A DNA stretch of 64,000 bases from an uncultured Bacteroidales bacterium (GCA_902801475.1 CADCIO010000002.1:1-64000); one strand, 5' to 3'. Positions 1-9,234 are shown, counted from the stretch's first letter. A program made the numbers and translations. The notes: generated by a model from the sequence alone, not told the origin.

Positions 1-47
1 TCTAAATACTCTAGCAATTGGGCGAATACGTATTTGTCTTTGTTCAT
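1..47 (-). CDS. IS4-like transposase, N-terminal fragment (cut by window edge)
   Basis: Reading leftward from an ATG at 47, the frame gives M-N-K-D-K-Y-V-F-A-Q-L-L-E-Y-L before the window ends. This opening resembles the N-terminal (DUF4372-type) segment of IS4-family transposases common in Bacteroidales. Only 15 residues are visible, so whether the element is intact, and its catalytic residues, cannot be judged. A TACCTTTG promoter lies about 25 bases upstream. The family call rests on recall of the N-terminal motif alone. Confidence 0.6.
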   Translation of the reverse strand, partial: MNKDKYVFAQLLEYL

Positions 48-70
48 CTTGCAGCCATTCAATTTGGCTG

Positions 71-78
71 CAAAGGTA
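71..78 (-). promoter_or_regulatory. Bacteroidetes-type -7 element for the transposase
   Basis: TACCTTTG on the minus strand, 24 bases upstream of the transposase ATG, matches the TAnnTTTG consensus. Confidence 0.55.
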
Positions 79-213
79 CAAATTCAAATCCGTGCACCCT
101 TAAAACTACTTGTAAATGACTTAATTTCAGCGATTTCAAAGAACGATTAGTCCACTTTAACGGGACAGTAGTGTTATATATTATATATGTTGTATAGGAA
201 GGATAAGGACGTA

Positions 214-576
214 TTATGATCCCTTTAATCCTTTGAACACCCAATAGATGATGGCAATGCCAATAGCATAGGCCAGAAGATCTGTCCACAGGAATCCCTG
301 TCCAAGCATCATGTGGCCGATGAAGGTGTTTCGGAATGACACCAGCCAAGGCCAGCGAATCAGCTGCGAGAATTCCACAAGAAAAGAATGGGTCAGGCTG
401 ACAATTGCGATCAGTCGCAGTTCCTGCTTGACCAATATAATGCGCCAAATGCAAAAGACCATCATCGCCCAGAGCGCATCACCTGTCTCTTCTGGAATCC
501 AGCTAATCTGTCTGGAACAGAGCCCGATTGGTATCAGCACAATGATGCCAATCAACGAAAACAAAACCTTTCTCAT
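214..576 (-). CDS. DUF2809 family membrane protein
   Basis: This 120-residue, strongly hydrophobic protein has four probable membrane helices: an N-terminal one, W-A-M-M-V-F-C-I-W-R around residue 36, a middle helix and a C-terminal one ending in a basic tail. The central segment with S-Q-L-I-R-W-P-W-L and N-T-F-I-G-H-M-M-L-G-Q-G-F-L-W-T-D matches my memory of the DUF2809 family, small inner-membrane proteins of unknown function. It has its own promoter at 620-627 and appears monocistronic, reading toward the IS end. Confidence 0.75.
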   Translation of the reverse strand: MRKVLFSLIGIIVLIPIGLCSRQISWIPEETGDALWAMMVFCIWRIILVKQELRLIAIVSLTHSFLVEFSQLIRWPWLVSFRNTFIGHMMLGQGFLWTDLLAYAIGIAIIYWVFKGLKGS

Positions 577-619
577 TCGATATAATAGACTGTTTACGTA
601 GTTGTTGATAGTCGATTTG

Positions 620-627
620 CAAAGTTA
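620..627 (-). promoter_or_regulatory. -7 element for the DUF2809 gene
   Basis: TAACTTTG on the minus strand, 44 bases upstream of the ATG at 576. Bases 628-786 hold no other gene or clear signal. Confidence 0.55.
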
Positions 628-786
628 CACACTTTTTTGATACTCCAAAAAGTTTATTTGAGATTTTCTGCACGGCAAGGCGCTTAAAAGTTGTTGGAAA
701 GGGCTTTATGGGACGTGAAGCCGTACAATAAAAGTTAAAACTTAGTTTTAGTTCGGGGAAATGCTCGTGGATTGGGTAAAATGTCG

Positions 787-794
787 TACCTTTG
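787..794 (+). promoter_or_regulatory. -7 element for the parvulin/OstA operon
   Basis: TACCTTTG, 32 bases upstream of the ATG at 826. It is the only clear promoter before the run that continues to mutL. Confidence 0.55.
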
Positions 795-825
795 TACCCA
801 AATTTGTATAAATCGAAAAGAAATA

Positions 826-2259
826 ATGAAAAAAATAGCGATTTTGGGAGCTTCTCTGATGATGGGGTTGACGGCTGTGGCACAGACGACAGACCCCGTT
901 ATCATGAAAATCAATGGGAAGAATATCACGAAGAGTGAGTTTGAGTATTCGTTCAACAAGAACAATTCTGACGGCGTCATCGACAAGAAGACGGTGGAGG
1001 AGTATGTGCCGCTGTATGTGGATTTCAAGCTGAAGGTGGCTGAGGCGGAGAGCCAGCGACTGGACACGCTGAGTGCCATTCGCAAGGAGCTGGACGGATA
1101 TAAGGAGCAGATGGTGGTGCCGACGATTGTGGACAGCGCCTACATTGAGCGTGAGGCTCGTGCCACGTATGAGCAGACAGCTGCCCGTTTCGAGGGTCAG
1201 GACTTGTTGACGGCGAGCCACATTCTGGTGCTGATGCGTCAGGATGCGACTGCTGAGCAGCAGGCTGCGGCGAAGGTGAGGATTGACAGCATTTATGATG
1301 CGTTGAAAGCGGTGCCAAAGGATCAGCTGGTTGAGAAGTTTGCTGAGATGGCGAAGGAGAAGAGTGACGACAAGGGCTCGGCTCAGCGTGGCGGTGCCCT
1401 GGGTCAGTTCGGCAAGGGCATGATGATTCCTGACTTTGAGAATGCTGCCTATGCCTTGAAGGCTGGTGAGATGTCGGCTCCTGTGAAGAGCACGGTGGGC
1501 TGGCACATCATTTATATGACGGACAGACATCCGTTTGAGTCGTTCGAGTACCATCACGACAATATCATCAAGTTCCTGGAGCAGCGTGGTGTCAAAGAGG
1601 CTTCTGCGAATGCTTATCTGGATTCCGTGGCGAACGAAAGGAAGATCACGAGGGTTGAACTGGTGGATGAACTGCACAAGCAGATGATGGAGAAGGATGC
1701 GGACGTGAAGAACCTGTCGCAGGAGTATTACGACGGCACCTTGATGTATGAGGTGACGAAGAAAGACGTGTGGGACAAGGCTCAGCAGGACGCGCAAGGT
1801 CAGGAGGCTTACTTCAAGGCGCACAAGCAGGATTATGCCTGGGATGCTCCCCGATTTATTGGCATCGTGATTCACACGAAGGATGCTGCCACGATGGCGA
1901 AGGTGAAGAAGTTGCTGAAGGGTGTGGCTGAGGATGATCTGGCGAAGACGGCCGTGTCGCTGAACAATGACTCTGTGAAGGTGGTGCGTGTGGAACGCGG
2001 CATCTTCAAGCAGGGTGACAACGCGAATGTGGATAAGCTCGTGTTCGGACAGAAGACAGAGCTGAAGCCGATGTCTGGCTATCCAGAGACGGACGTGTGG
2101 GGCACGAAGGTGAAGGCTCCTCGTTCGGCGAAGGATGTGAAGGGTCATGTGGTGACTGACTATCAGAATGAGCAGGAGAAACTTTGGGTGGAAGGTCTGA
2201 GAAAGAAGTTCGCTGTGGAGGTCTATGACGATGTGGTCAAGACGGTGAAGAAGAATTAG
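826..2259 (+). CDS. Periplasmic parvulin-type peptidylprolyl isomerase
   Basis: This is a 477-residue exported protein with a signal peptide of about 20 residues ending T-A-V-A-Q. A parvulin (PpiC/rotamase) domain lies near residues 131-235, with S-H-I-L-V-L-M at its start, A-Q-R-G-G-A-L-G-Q-F-G-K-G in the middle and T-V-G-W-H-I-I at its end. The C-terminal half (240-477) probably holds a degenerate second copy. The family isomerises prolyl bonds and acts as a chaperone for outer-membrane proteins. The ATG at 826 is preferred over in-frame 772 because the promoter sits between them. It is followed by a second SurA-like gene 64 bases on, suggesting an outer-membrane assembly operon. Confidence 0.88.
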   Translation: MKKIAILGASLMMGLTAVAQTTDPVIMKINGKNITKSEFEYSFNKNNSDGVIDKKTVEEYVPLYVDFKLKVAEAESQRLDTLSAIRKELDGYKEQMVVPTIVDSAYIEREARATYEQTAARFEGQDLLTASHILVLMRQDATAEQQAAAKVRIDSIYDALKAVPKDQLVEKFAEMAKEKSDDKGSAQRGGALGQFGKGMMIPDFENAAYALKAGEMSAPVKSTVGWHIIYMTDRHPFESFEYHHDNIIKFLEQRGVKEASANAYLDSVANERKITRVELVDELHKQMMEKDADVKNLSQEYYDGTLMYEVTKKDVWDKAQQDAQGQEAYFKAHKQDYAWDAPRFIGIVIHTKDAATMAKVKKLLKGVAEDDLAKTAVSLNNDSVKVVRVERGIFKQGDNANVDKLVFGQKTELKPMSGYPETDVWGTKVKAPRSAKDVKGHVVTDYQNEQEKLWVEGLRKKFAVEVYDDVVKTVKKN

Positions 2260-2273
2260 AGGCGATAGATAAG

Positions 2274-2308
2274 AGGTTATAGGTTATGGGTTATAGGTTA
2301 TAGATAAT
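2274..2308 (+). repeat. Period-7 tandem array, unit AGGTTAT
   Basis: Five heptamers: AGGTTAT, AGGTTAT, GGGTTAT, AGGTTAT, AGATAAT. They fill the gap between the two parvulin genes. This belongs to the period-7 arrays discussed in the findings. Confidence 0.85.
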
Positions 2309-2323
2309 AGATTGACGCAGGAT

Positions 2324-3679
2324 ATGACGATTCGTAAGTTTTTGATAGGGCTGTGCGCCACATGCTCGTTGATGGCTTCGGCACAGGAGCAGAAGAACGT
2401 GATTGACGAGGTGATTTGGATTGTGGGTGATGAGGCTATTTTGAAGTCGGACGTGGAGAATGCCCGTGTGGAGGCATTGCGTCGCGGTCAGCGTGTGGAG
2501 GGCGACCCATACTGCATTGTTCCTGAGCAGTTGGCTGTGCAGAAGTTGTTTCTGCATCAGGCTGCCATCGACTCAGTGACGGTGTCGGATGGAGATGTGT
2601 TTCAGGAGGTGGACATGGATTTGAATGCTGCCATCCTGAATGAATTTGGTTCGAGGGAGAAGCTGGAGGAGTATATGGGCAAGAGCCTGTCGCAGATACG
2701 TGAACAGATGTTCAACTCGTACAGAGATCAGGAGCTGGTGAGGAAGGTGCAATTGAGCTTGGTGGAGAACATCAAGGTGACTCCTGCCCAAGTGCGCCGT
2801 TACTTCAAGGACTTGCCAGAGGACAGTATCCCGTTCATCCCTACGAAGGTGGAGTGCCAAATCATCACCCGTGAGCCTCGCATTCCGATAGAGGAGATCG
2901 AGAGGGTGAAGGATGAACTGCGTAGTTATACAGAGAGAATCAACAACGGCAGTGCGCAGTTCTCGACCTTGGCGCTGCTGTATTCGGAAGATAAGGCATC
3001 GGCACAGCAGGGTGGTGAGTTGGGCTTTGCAGGTAGAGGCTCGTATGTGCCAGAGTTTTCGAATGTTGCCTTCAGTCTGACAGACCCTAAGACGGTGTCG
3101 AAGATTGTGGAAACGGAATATGGTTTCCATATCATCCAGCTGATTGAGAAGCGTGGCGACATGATCAATTGCCGTCACATCTTGCGCAAGCCTCGTGTAT
3201 CGACAGAGGCGCTGCAGCAATGTGTGAATGACTTGGATTCCATCACAGCAGAAATCAATAAGGGTGCGTTCACGTTTGATGAGTGTGTGTCGGTGGTGTC
3301 GTATGACAAGGATACGCGCAACAACTACGGTCTGCTGTTCGACAAGGACACTGGCTCATCGAAGTTTGAGATGAAGGACCTGCCTACCGAAGTGGCTCGT
3401 GCTGTGGCTGGTATGAAGGTGGGTGAGATTTCCAAGCCTTTCATCATGGTGAACAGCAAGCTCAAGGATGTGGTGGCTGTCGTGAAGTTGAAGAGCCGCA
3501 TCAACGGACACCGTGCCACAATGGCAGAAGACTATCAGGACTTGCAGGACGTGGTGCTGGGGAAGTTGCGTGAGGAGAAGCTGGAGCAGTGGATTCGCGA
3601 CAAGCAGAAGACGACGTACATCCACATCAATGATGGATGGCAGAATTGCGAGTTCCAATACCCAGGGTGGGTGAAGTAA
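2324..3679 (+). CDS. SurA-like periplasmic chaperone/peptidylprolyl isomerase
   Basis: This 451-residue protein has a signal peptide of about 21 residues ending M-A-S-A-Q. An N-terminal SurA-like domain (about 25-165, with L-K-S-D-V-E and Y-R-D-Q-E-L-V-R-K-V) is followed by two parvulin domains near 175-278 (Q-Q-G-G-E-L-G-F-A-G-R-G, Y-G-F-H-I-I-Q) and 282-385 (C-R-H-I-L-R-K-P). The arrangement matches SurA, which escorts beta-barrel proteins through the periplasm. An ATG at 2324 is preferred to the in-frame TTG at 2312. An 84-bp heptamer array separates it from the OstA-like gene. Confidence 0.88.
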   Translation: MTIRKFLIGLCATCSLMASAQEQKNVIDEVIWIVGDEAILKSDVENARVEALRRGQRVEGDPYCIVPEQLAVQKLFLHQAAIDSVTVSDGDVFQEVDMDLNAAILNEFGSREKLEEYMGKSLSQIREQMFNSYRDQELVRKVQLSLVENIKVTPAQVRRYFKDLPEDSIPFIPTKVECQIITREPRIPIEEIERVKDELRSYTERINNGSAQFSTLALLYSEDKASAQQGGELGFAGRGSYVPEFSNVAFSLTDPKTVSKIVETEYGFHIIQLIEKRGDMINCRHILRKPRVSTEALQQCVNDLDSITAEINKGAFTFDECVSVVSYDKDTRNNYGLLFDKDTGSSKFEMKDLPTEVARAVAGMKVGEISKPFIMVNSKLKDVVAVVKLKSRINGHRATMAEDYQDLQDVVLGKLREEKLEQWIRDKQKTTYIHINDGWQNCEFQYPGWVK

Positions 3680-3680
3680 G

Positions 3681-3764
3681 AAGTGTGAGGTTATAGGTTA
3701 TGGGTTATTGGTTATAGATTAGAGGTAAGAGGTGAGAGATTAGAGGTAAGAAGTAAGAGGTTGG
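3681..3764 (+). repeat. Period-7 tandem array, 12 heptamers
   Basis: Twelve consecutive 7-mers with no slip in phase: AAGTGTG, AGGTTAT twice, GGGTTAT, TGGTTAT, then AGATTAG, AGGTAAG, AGGTGAG, AGATTAG, AGGTAAG, AAGTAAG and AGGTTGG. The unit changes mid-array from the AGGTTAT type to the AGGTAAG type. It ends one base before the likely TTG start of the next gene. Confidence 0.9.
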
Positions 3765-3765
3765 T

Positions 3766-5394
3766 TTGAGAAAGCATGGCAACATAGGAATACGACTGTT
3801 GATAGGCACGATGTGTCTATCTGTGTTTTGTGTGCTTTCTGCCTCGCGTCCAGACAATCGCCCTCGAAAGCAGTCGAGCGAGGAGGTGAAGCTGATTCAT
3901 AGCGATGTGCTTTACAAGAACTATATGGATGTGCGTGCAGATGTGCTGGTGGGCCATGTGAAGCTGTATCATGATGGCATGTATCTGGATTGTGACAGTG
4001 CGAGGTTCTATAAGGACGACAACACGTTCAATGCATACGGACATGTGAAGATGGTGCAGGGTGACACGCTGACATTGACGAGTGACACGTTGCTGTATAA
4101 TGGTCCGATGATGCAGGCTCATGCACAGGGACATGCGGTGCTGACCCATCGGAAGACGAAGTTGGTGACTGATATCATCGACTATGACCGTCTGGAAGGA
4201 GTGGGTTTCTATCCTCGACATGGAACTTTGTATGATGGGGACAATGTGCTGGATTCGGACTATGGTCAATATACGCCTGCTCTGAATGAGGCGATCTTCA
4301 AGGACAATGTGGTGCTGGTGAATCCGAAATTTGACCTGAAAACGAATGAGTTGTACTACTATGCCAACACGAAGATTGCCCGGATTGTGTCGGAGACCAA
4401 CATCATCTCGTCGGACAGTACGTTTGTGTATGCCTTGCGTGGCGATTACAACACACAGACAGGTGAAGCGAATTTGATGGACAGATCGCATGTGTATAAG
4501 GATATGCGTGATATCGTGGGTGACAGTTTGGCTTTCGATGACGAGACGGGTGTGAGTGAGGCGTTTGGCGATGTGGTGCTGATTGATGTAGAGAACAAGT
4601 GCATGCTGACGGGCAACTATTGCCGGTATGAGGATCAGACGGGCATTGCGTTGGCAACGGACAGCGCTGTGTGCTATGAGTTTTCGGAGCAAGACACGTT
4701 GTATGTGCATGGCGACACGCTGAGAATGGTGACGTATAACCAGAAGACGGACTCTGCCTATCGGGATCTGTTCGCATATCATAAGGTGAGGATGTTCCGA
4801 AAGGATTTTCAGGGTGTGTGTGACTCGCTGGTGTCGCATGAGAAGGATTCCTGCACTTACTTGTACGGACAACCCATTCTTTGGAATGAGGGTCAGCAGG
4901 TGTTTGGCGAGGAAATACGCGTGTATAACAATGACAGCACGGTGGAGTGGATTCACATCATCAATCAGGCGATGACGATAGAAAGGGTGGATTCTGTGTC
5001 GTATAATCAGGTGGCGTCGAAGGAGATGTTCTGCTACTTCGTGGATGGGGTGATTGATCGCAACAATGCCAAGGGAAATGTGTATGTGGTTTATTTCATG
5101 GAGGAGGATGACGGTGCCCGCATCGGCATGAACTATACGGAAACCCCCGAGCTGAACCTGTTCATGAAGAATAAGAAGGTGGACAAGATCTGGATGTCTA
5201 CGCCTTCGGGCGTGATGTACCCGCCATTTGCCATTCCTGAAGACAAGCGTTATCTGACGGGATTTGTGTGGTTTGACTATATCCGTCCGAAAGACAAGGA
5301 TGACATCTTCGGGTGGAGAAGCAAGAAGAAGGAACAGGAGCTGAAGAAGACGGAGAGAAGGGTGGTGCCGAAGCAGCATCTGGAAAATTTGTAG
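3766..5394 (+). CDS. OstA-like (LptA/LptD N-domain family) exported protein
   Basis: This 542-residue protein has a signal peptide of about 26 residues. Repeated short beta-strand motifs follow (V-K-L-I-H-S-D-V-L, V-L-V-G-H-V-K-L, F-N-A-Y-G-H-V-K-M, D-T-L-T-L-T-S-D-T-L), typical of the OstA/LptA jellyroll that handles lipopolysaccharide in the periplasm. The C-terminal third ends in a lysine-rich tail and is family-specific. The start is a TTG at 3766. The first in-frame ATG (3811) would cut off the basic end of the signal peptide, so the TTG is preferred. It sits downstream of two outer-membrane chaperones, consistent with envelope assembly. Confidence 0.82.
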   Translation: MRKHGNIGIRLLIGTMCLSVFCVLSASRPDNRPRKQSSEEVKLIHSDVLYKNYMDVRADVLVGHVKLYHDGMYLDCDSARFYKDDNTFNAYGHVKMVQGDTLTLTSDTLLYNGPMMQAHAQGHAVLTHRKTKLVTDIIDYDRLEGVGFYPRHGTLYDGDNVLDSDYGQYTPALNEAIFKDNVVLVNPKFDLKTNELYYYANTKIARIVSETNIISSDSTFVYALRGDYNTQTGEANLMDRSHVYKDMRDIVGDSLAFDDETGVSEAFGDVVLIDVENKCMLTGNYCRYEDQTGIALATDSAVCYEFSEQDTLYVHGDTLRMVTYNQKTDSAYRDLFAYHKVRMFRKDFQGVCDSLVSHEKDSCTYLYGQPILWNEGQQVFGEEIRVYNNDSTVEWIHIINQAMTIERVDSVSYNQVASKEMFCYFVDGVIDRNNAKGNVYVVYFMEEDDGARIGMNYTETPELNLFMKNKKVDKIWMSTPSGVMYPPFAIPEDKRYLTGFVWFDYIRPKDKDDIFGWRSKKKEQELKKTERRVVPKQHLENL

Positions 5395-5420
5395 TTTTAC
5401 ACATATTATATATATAATGT

Positions 5421-5717
5421 ATGGGATTGTTCACGACTCGGAAACCAAGAGGTTTTCATCATAACTACATCTACTACGACCCTCGGAAGGAAAAGCTGAA
5501 GGAGATAGATGAACGGGCAAAGCGAGAGCTGGGTCTGCTTCCTCCGAAGGAATTCTCTCCAGAGGACATACGTGGCAAGTTCGTGCAGGCTACGAAGCAC
5601 TTGAAGCGTAGGAAGGAAAGTGGTCGGAAGCCGTTGTCGTATGGTGTGCTGATTGCCGCCATCATTCTCTTGCTGCTCCTGATGCGTTATTTATATACGG
5701 GCAGCCTTACATTTTAA
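5421..5717 (+). CDS. Conserved hypothetical protein with one C-terminal membrane helix
   Basis: This 98-residue protein has a very basic, charged N-terminal 70 residues (D-P-R-K-E-K-L-K-E-I, F-S-P-E-D-I-R-G-K-F) and one membrane helix near 76-92. There is no signal peptide, so the N-terminus should face the cytoplasm. I do not recognise a named family, but small proteins of this kind lie before mutL in related genomes as far as I recall. It is 26 bases after the OstA-like gene and 23 before mutL, so it is probably cotranscribed. Confidence 0.7.
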   Translation: MGLFTTRKPRGFHHNYIYYDPRKEKLKEIDERAKRELGLLPPKEFSPEDIRGKFVQATKHLKRRKESGRKPLSYGVLIAAIILLLLLMRYLYTGSLTF

Positions 5718-5740
5718 TGATAGATTAAACAGACTTCATT

Positions 5741-7693
5741 GTGAACGATATTATTCATCTTCTACCAGATTCTGTCGCCAATCAGATTGCTGCTGGCGAG
5801 GTGGTGCAGCGTCCTTCTTCCATCATCAAGGAGATGGTTGAGAACTCGATTGATGCTGGAGCCAAGAATGTGAAGGTGCTGGTGACGGATGGTGGCAAGA
5901 CCAATGTGCAGGTGATAGATGACGGCAAGGGTATGTCGGAAACGGATGCGAGACTCTCTTTCGAACGCCATGCCACCTCGAAGATTCAGAAAGCATCGGA
6001 TCTCTTCAGCCTGACCACAATGGGATTCAGGGGAGAAGCATTGGCAAGTATCGCCGCTGTGGCTCAAGTGGAACTGAAGACGCGACGCAGGGAAGATGAG
6101 CTGGGCACCATGATTCAAATTGCTGGTTCAAGGGTGGAAAAGCAGGAGCCTGTGGCATGTCCTGCCGGCAGTAACTTCTCTGTGCAGAACTTGTTTTATA
6201 ATGTGCCTGCAAGAAGAAAATTCCTGAAGTCTAATCAGACGGAACTGACGAATGTTGTGGCAGACTTCCAGCGCATTGTTCTGGTACATCCTGAAATCTC
6301 TTTCACATTATATAATAATGGTGTGGAGATGTATAATCTTCCAGAGGCGTCTGTCAGACAAAGAATCATTGATGTGTTTGGGAAGAAAATTAATGCGGAT
6401 CTGTTGCCGATTGAGGTGGAAACTTCTTTGGTGAGTATTTCTGGCTATGTGGGGAAACCTGAGTCGTCGAAGAAGAAGGGTGCACATCAGTATTTCTTTG
6501 TGAACGGAAGATATATGCGCCATCCGTATTTCCATAGTGCTGTGATGAAGGCTTATGAGAACTTGATTCCAACGGGTGAACATGTGTCATACTTCATCTA
6601 CTTTGCGGTGGATGCATCGGCAATAGACGTGAATGTGCATCCAACGAAGACCGAAATAAAGTTCGACAACGAACAACCCATCTGGCAAGTGCTGTCGGCC
6701 GCAGTGAGGGAAACAATCGGGCAATTTTGCAATGTCCCCATGATTGACTTTGACGTAGAGGGAAAGCCCGACATCCCTGTGATGGGTGCGACAACATCTA
6801 TTCCGCACCAACCCAAGCTGTCTCCTTCTACTTATAATCCATTTAAGAATGGAAATACGCCGTCTTATTCTCGTTCGAATGGATGGGAGAAGTTATACAA
6901 CAAGTATTCTACGCTTGGCATGCAGGATGGTGCAGAAAATCACGATGGTGTAGGCTTGCAGGATGGCGAACAGGGAACCGAGGAAGGCATGCTGCCTGCA
7001 TCAGGAAGGTTTGGTGACGATCCGATGAGGGGAATATTGGACGGAAATGACATTCCTGAAGAGGTGAATCTGCAAGGATCCATCTGGAATGAAATCGCTG
7101 TGGAGAAGGGAACTGCACCCATGCCTTTCGATGTGTCTGTGCAGAAGTTTCAGTATAAAGGACGATATATCGTTCTTCCGGGTACCAATGGAATTATGGT
7201 GGTGAATCAGCATCGAGCCCATGTTCGGGTGTTGTTTGACCAAAACATGCAATGCATCAATTCTGGTAACCGTCCATCACAGAAGGAGCTTTTTCCCATC
7301 GTGGTGCAGTTTGAGAAGGACGATTGCATTGTCTTGGAAGATTTGATGGATGATATAAGTAGTTTGGGCTTTGACTTGTCTAACCTTGGGGGTGGCTCAT
7401 ATTCTGTCAATGGAATACCTGTCGGGTTGGAGGGAATAGATATCAGTGTGCTGCTTCATGACATGATTGTGTCTGCCAAGGAGAAAACCAATGATATCCG
7501 ACGAGATGCACAGGAGGCTTTAGCTCTTACGATGGCTGAAAACGCTGCCATTGTTTATGGCCAAGTGCTTTCGGCAGTAGAAATGGAGCACCTTCTGCAA
7601 GATTTGTTCGCCACAAAGACCCCAGCGAGGACTCCAGATGGCAAATTAATCTATACAATTATTGAGGATAAAACGCTGAACGACTTCTTTTAG
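5741..7693 (+). CDS. mutL: DNA mismatch repair protein MutL
   Basis: This 650-residue protein has a GHKL ATPase N-domain. Motifs are E-N-S-I-D-A-G (34-40), D-D-G-K-G-M (60-65) and G-F-R-G-E-A-L (95-101). A low-complexity linker covers about 340-460, and a C-terminal dimerisation domain begins near 470. MutL couples mismatch recognition to downstream repair. The start is a GTG at 5741. The C-domain reads N-Q-H-R-A-H-V-R where nicking MutL proteins carry D-Q-H-A-x-x-E, and no C-P-H-G-R-P motif is visible, so the endonuclease site seems absent or altered. It is the last gene of the run. Confidence 0.96.
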   Translation: MNDIIHLLPDSVANQIAAGEVVQRPSSIIKEMVENSIDAGAKNVKVLVTDGGKTNVQVIDDGKGMSETDARLSFERHATSKIQKASDLFSLTTMGFRGEALASIAAVAQVELKTRRREDELGTMIQIAGSRVEKQEPVACPAGSNFSVQNLFYNVPARRKFLKSNQTELTNVVADFQRIVLVHPEISFTLYNNGVEMYNLPEASVRQRIIDVFGKKINADLLPIEVETSLVSISGYVGKPESSKKKGAHQYFFVNGRYMRHPYFHSAVMKAYENLIPTGEHVSYFIYFAVDASAIDVNVHPTKTEIKFDNEQPIWQVLSAAVRETIGQFCNVPMIDFDVEGKPDIPVMGATTSIPHQPKLSPSTYNPFKNGNTPSYSRSNGWEKLYNKYSTLGMQDGAENHDGVGLQDGEQGTEEGMLPASGRFGDDPMRGILDGNDIPEEVNLQGSIWNEIAVEKGTAPMPFDVSVQKFQYKGRYIVLPGTNGIMVVNQHRAHVRVLFDQNMQCINSGNRPSQKELFPIVVQFEKDDCIVLEDLMDDISSLGFDLSNLGGGSYSVNGIPVGLEGIDISVLLHDMIVSAKEKTNDIRRDAQEALALTMAENAAIVYGQVLSAVEMEHLLQDLFATKTPARTPDGKLIYTIIEDKTLNDFF

Positions 7694-7811
7694 ACCGTAA
7701 AAATGAGGTTTTTGGAGGTCAAAAATGTTAAAAAAAGCAAAATATTTACAAAGAAAATCATTTTTTTTACATTTTTTTTGTTTTTGTTGCGCACGAATAA
7801 AGTAAAATACT

Positions 7812-7819
7812 TAACTTTG
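7812..7819 (+). promoter_or_regulatory. -7 element for the OmpA-family porin
   Basis: TAACTTTG after an AT-rich tract, with TTG triplets about 22 bases upstream. The leader to the ATG at 7940 is about 115 bases, long for this window, and suits a strongly expressed porin. The rest of 7694-7939 is AT-rich with no gene. Confidence 0.6.
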
Positions 7820-7939
7820 CATCCAGATTAGTGTGAAATAGTGCTTATACGGCAGATTATGCCAAGGTGCCTTCACCAGATAAAAGTGAAAATAGTTTTA
7901 AGAAAATATTAATTATTGTTTTATTAAAAATTTGTTTTT

Positions 7940-9115
7940 ATGAAAAAGTTAATGATGGCGTTGGCCTTTGTAGGTCTCTGTACTGCTGCTAATGCACAGT
8001 GCGATGAATTTGCAACTCCAACAACAAACAAGTACAGTGTTGCAACTAACTCTTTCTGGGCAAACTGGTATGTTCAGGCAGGTATTGACGCTAACATTGT
8101 TAGTTCTTATGGCTATGGTAGCCTTTTAAAGAAGGACTGGCACGAAGGTCGTACTTATGGTTTTGACCTCGCTTTCGGTAAATGGTTCACTCCAGGTATC
8201 GGTACTCGTCTGAAACTCAACTGGGAGAACGGTGCATTCTATCACGCATTCCGCAACCAGGATCACGTATGGGAAACTGCAGATCCTCACAAGGGTGGTT
8301 ATGCAGGTCTCTATTTTGATACTGAGTTTAACATGAGCAACATCTTCTGCGGTTACAATGAGTCACGTGTTTGGAACCTCATTCTTTTCCCACGTATGGG
8401 TCTCATTCGCAATTTTGGTGCTAATTCTTATTCTCCTGTTCTTGGTGCAGGTCTCGAGTCTTCTTGGAAGATTGCAAAGCGTGTGAGCATCTATGCTGAC
8501 GTTGCATATATGTTTGCAACAAACGACTTCATTCCATATTACAGCCAGAAAAAGAAGGCTTATCGTGCTAACAACATCGCCTCTATCGACCTCGGTATCA
8601 CTTACAACATTGGTAAGACTGGTTGGTCAAAGGCTGTTTCTCTCGAGGATTACGAGGCTCTCTCTGCTGAAGCATGCGCTAAGCTCGCTGCTCTCCGTGC
8701 ACAGCTCAAGGCTGAGCAGGATGAGAATGCACGTCTTCGTGCTGAACTCGCTAAGTGGGCTAACCACAAGTGCCCAGAGGTTCCTGCAGGCAACGTAACT
8801 ACAGGTTCTACTTCTGTATTCTTCGACCTCAACTCTGCTAAGATCAACTCTAAGAAGGATCTCATCAACCTCGAGGCTGTTGCTGCTGCTGCTAAGAACA
8901 CTAAGGCTACAGTTGTAGTAAGAGGTTCTGCTGATAGCAAGACTGGTTCTTCTGCTTACAACCAGAAGCTTTCTGAGGCTCGTGCACAGGCTGTTGCTGA
9001 CGAACTCGTTAGCCTCGGTGTAGACCGTGCTAAGATCCAGGTTTCAGGTGTTGGTGGTGTTGCTGAAGTTGAGCCATTCAACCTCAACCGTCGTGCAATC
9101 GTTACACTGAAGTAA
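7940..9115 (+). CDS. OmpA-family outer-membrane porin
   Basis: This 391-residue protein has a signal peptide of about 19 residues ending N-A-Q. An N-terminal beta-barrel (about 20-235) contains many aromatic beta strands. A short coiled coil (A-L-R-A-Q-L-K-A-E-Q-D-E-N-A-R-L) spans about 250-272. The C-terminal OmpA peptidoglycan-binding domain covers about 290-391, with F-F-D-L-N-S-A-K-I, G-S-A-D-S-K-T-G and N-Q-K-L-S-E-A-R-A-Q-A-V. It anchors the outer membrane to the cell wall. Its codons are more uniform than those of its neighbours, as in highly expressed genes, and a strong terminator follows. Confidence 0.93.
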   Translation: MKKLMMALAFVGLCTAANAQCDEFATPTTNKYSVATNSFWANWYVQAGIDANIVSSYGYGSLLKKDWHEGRTYGFDLAFGKWFTPGIGTRLKLNWENGAFYHAFRNQDHVWETADPHKGGYAGLYFDTEFNMSNIFCGYNESRVWNLILFPRMGLIRNFGANSYSPVLGAGLESSWKIAKRVSIYADVAYMFATNDFIPYYSQKKKAYRANNIASIDLGITYNIGKTGWSKAVSLEDYEALSAEACAKLAALRAQLKAEQDENARLRAELAKWANHKCPEVPAGNVTTGSTSVFFDLNSAKINSKKDLINLEAVAAAAKNTKATVVVRGSADSKTGSSAYNQKLSEARAQAVADELVSLGVDRAKIQVSGVGGVAEVEPFNLNRRAIVTLK

Positions 9116-9137
9116 TTAGTGAATTATAGATAATATA

Positions 9138-9172
9138 GGGTGACATACCGTGTGTATGTCACCCTTTTTTGT
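9138..9172 (+). terminator. Rho-independent terminator after the porin
   Basis: Perfect 10-bp stem GGGTGACATA (9138-9147) with TATGTCACCC (9155-9164), a 7-base loop and a following T run. Confidence 0.92.
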
Positions 9173-9234
9173 TGTTTTTTGTGTGTAGAGTGGAAAAAAA
9201 AGGTAATTTGTTTGGTCAGTTCAAATAAAAGTCG

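Larger units (their letters stand above)
1..175 (-). mobile_element. Probable left part of an IS4-like insertion sequence
   Basis: This covers the transposase start, its promoter and the leader up to about 175. On the minus strand the stretch around 155-172 reads ACTACTGTCCCGTTAAAG, which may be the terminal inverted repeat. The other end and the target duplication lie outside the window, so the boundary at 175 is a guess. Confidence 0.45.

Noticed and set aside
748-2148. 466-codon open frame on the minus strand across the first parvulin gene
   Set aside because: It is an antisense shadow of a well-supported gene. Its composition is His/Leu/Arg-rich with no family motif. The same holds for the long antisense frame at 3817-5379 across the OstA-like gene.
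7694-7735. Terminator after mutL
   Set aside because: Only a GACC/GGTC pair and A/T pairing are visible, too weak to call beside an AT-rich promoter region.
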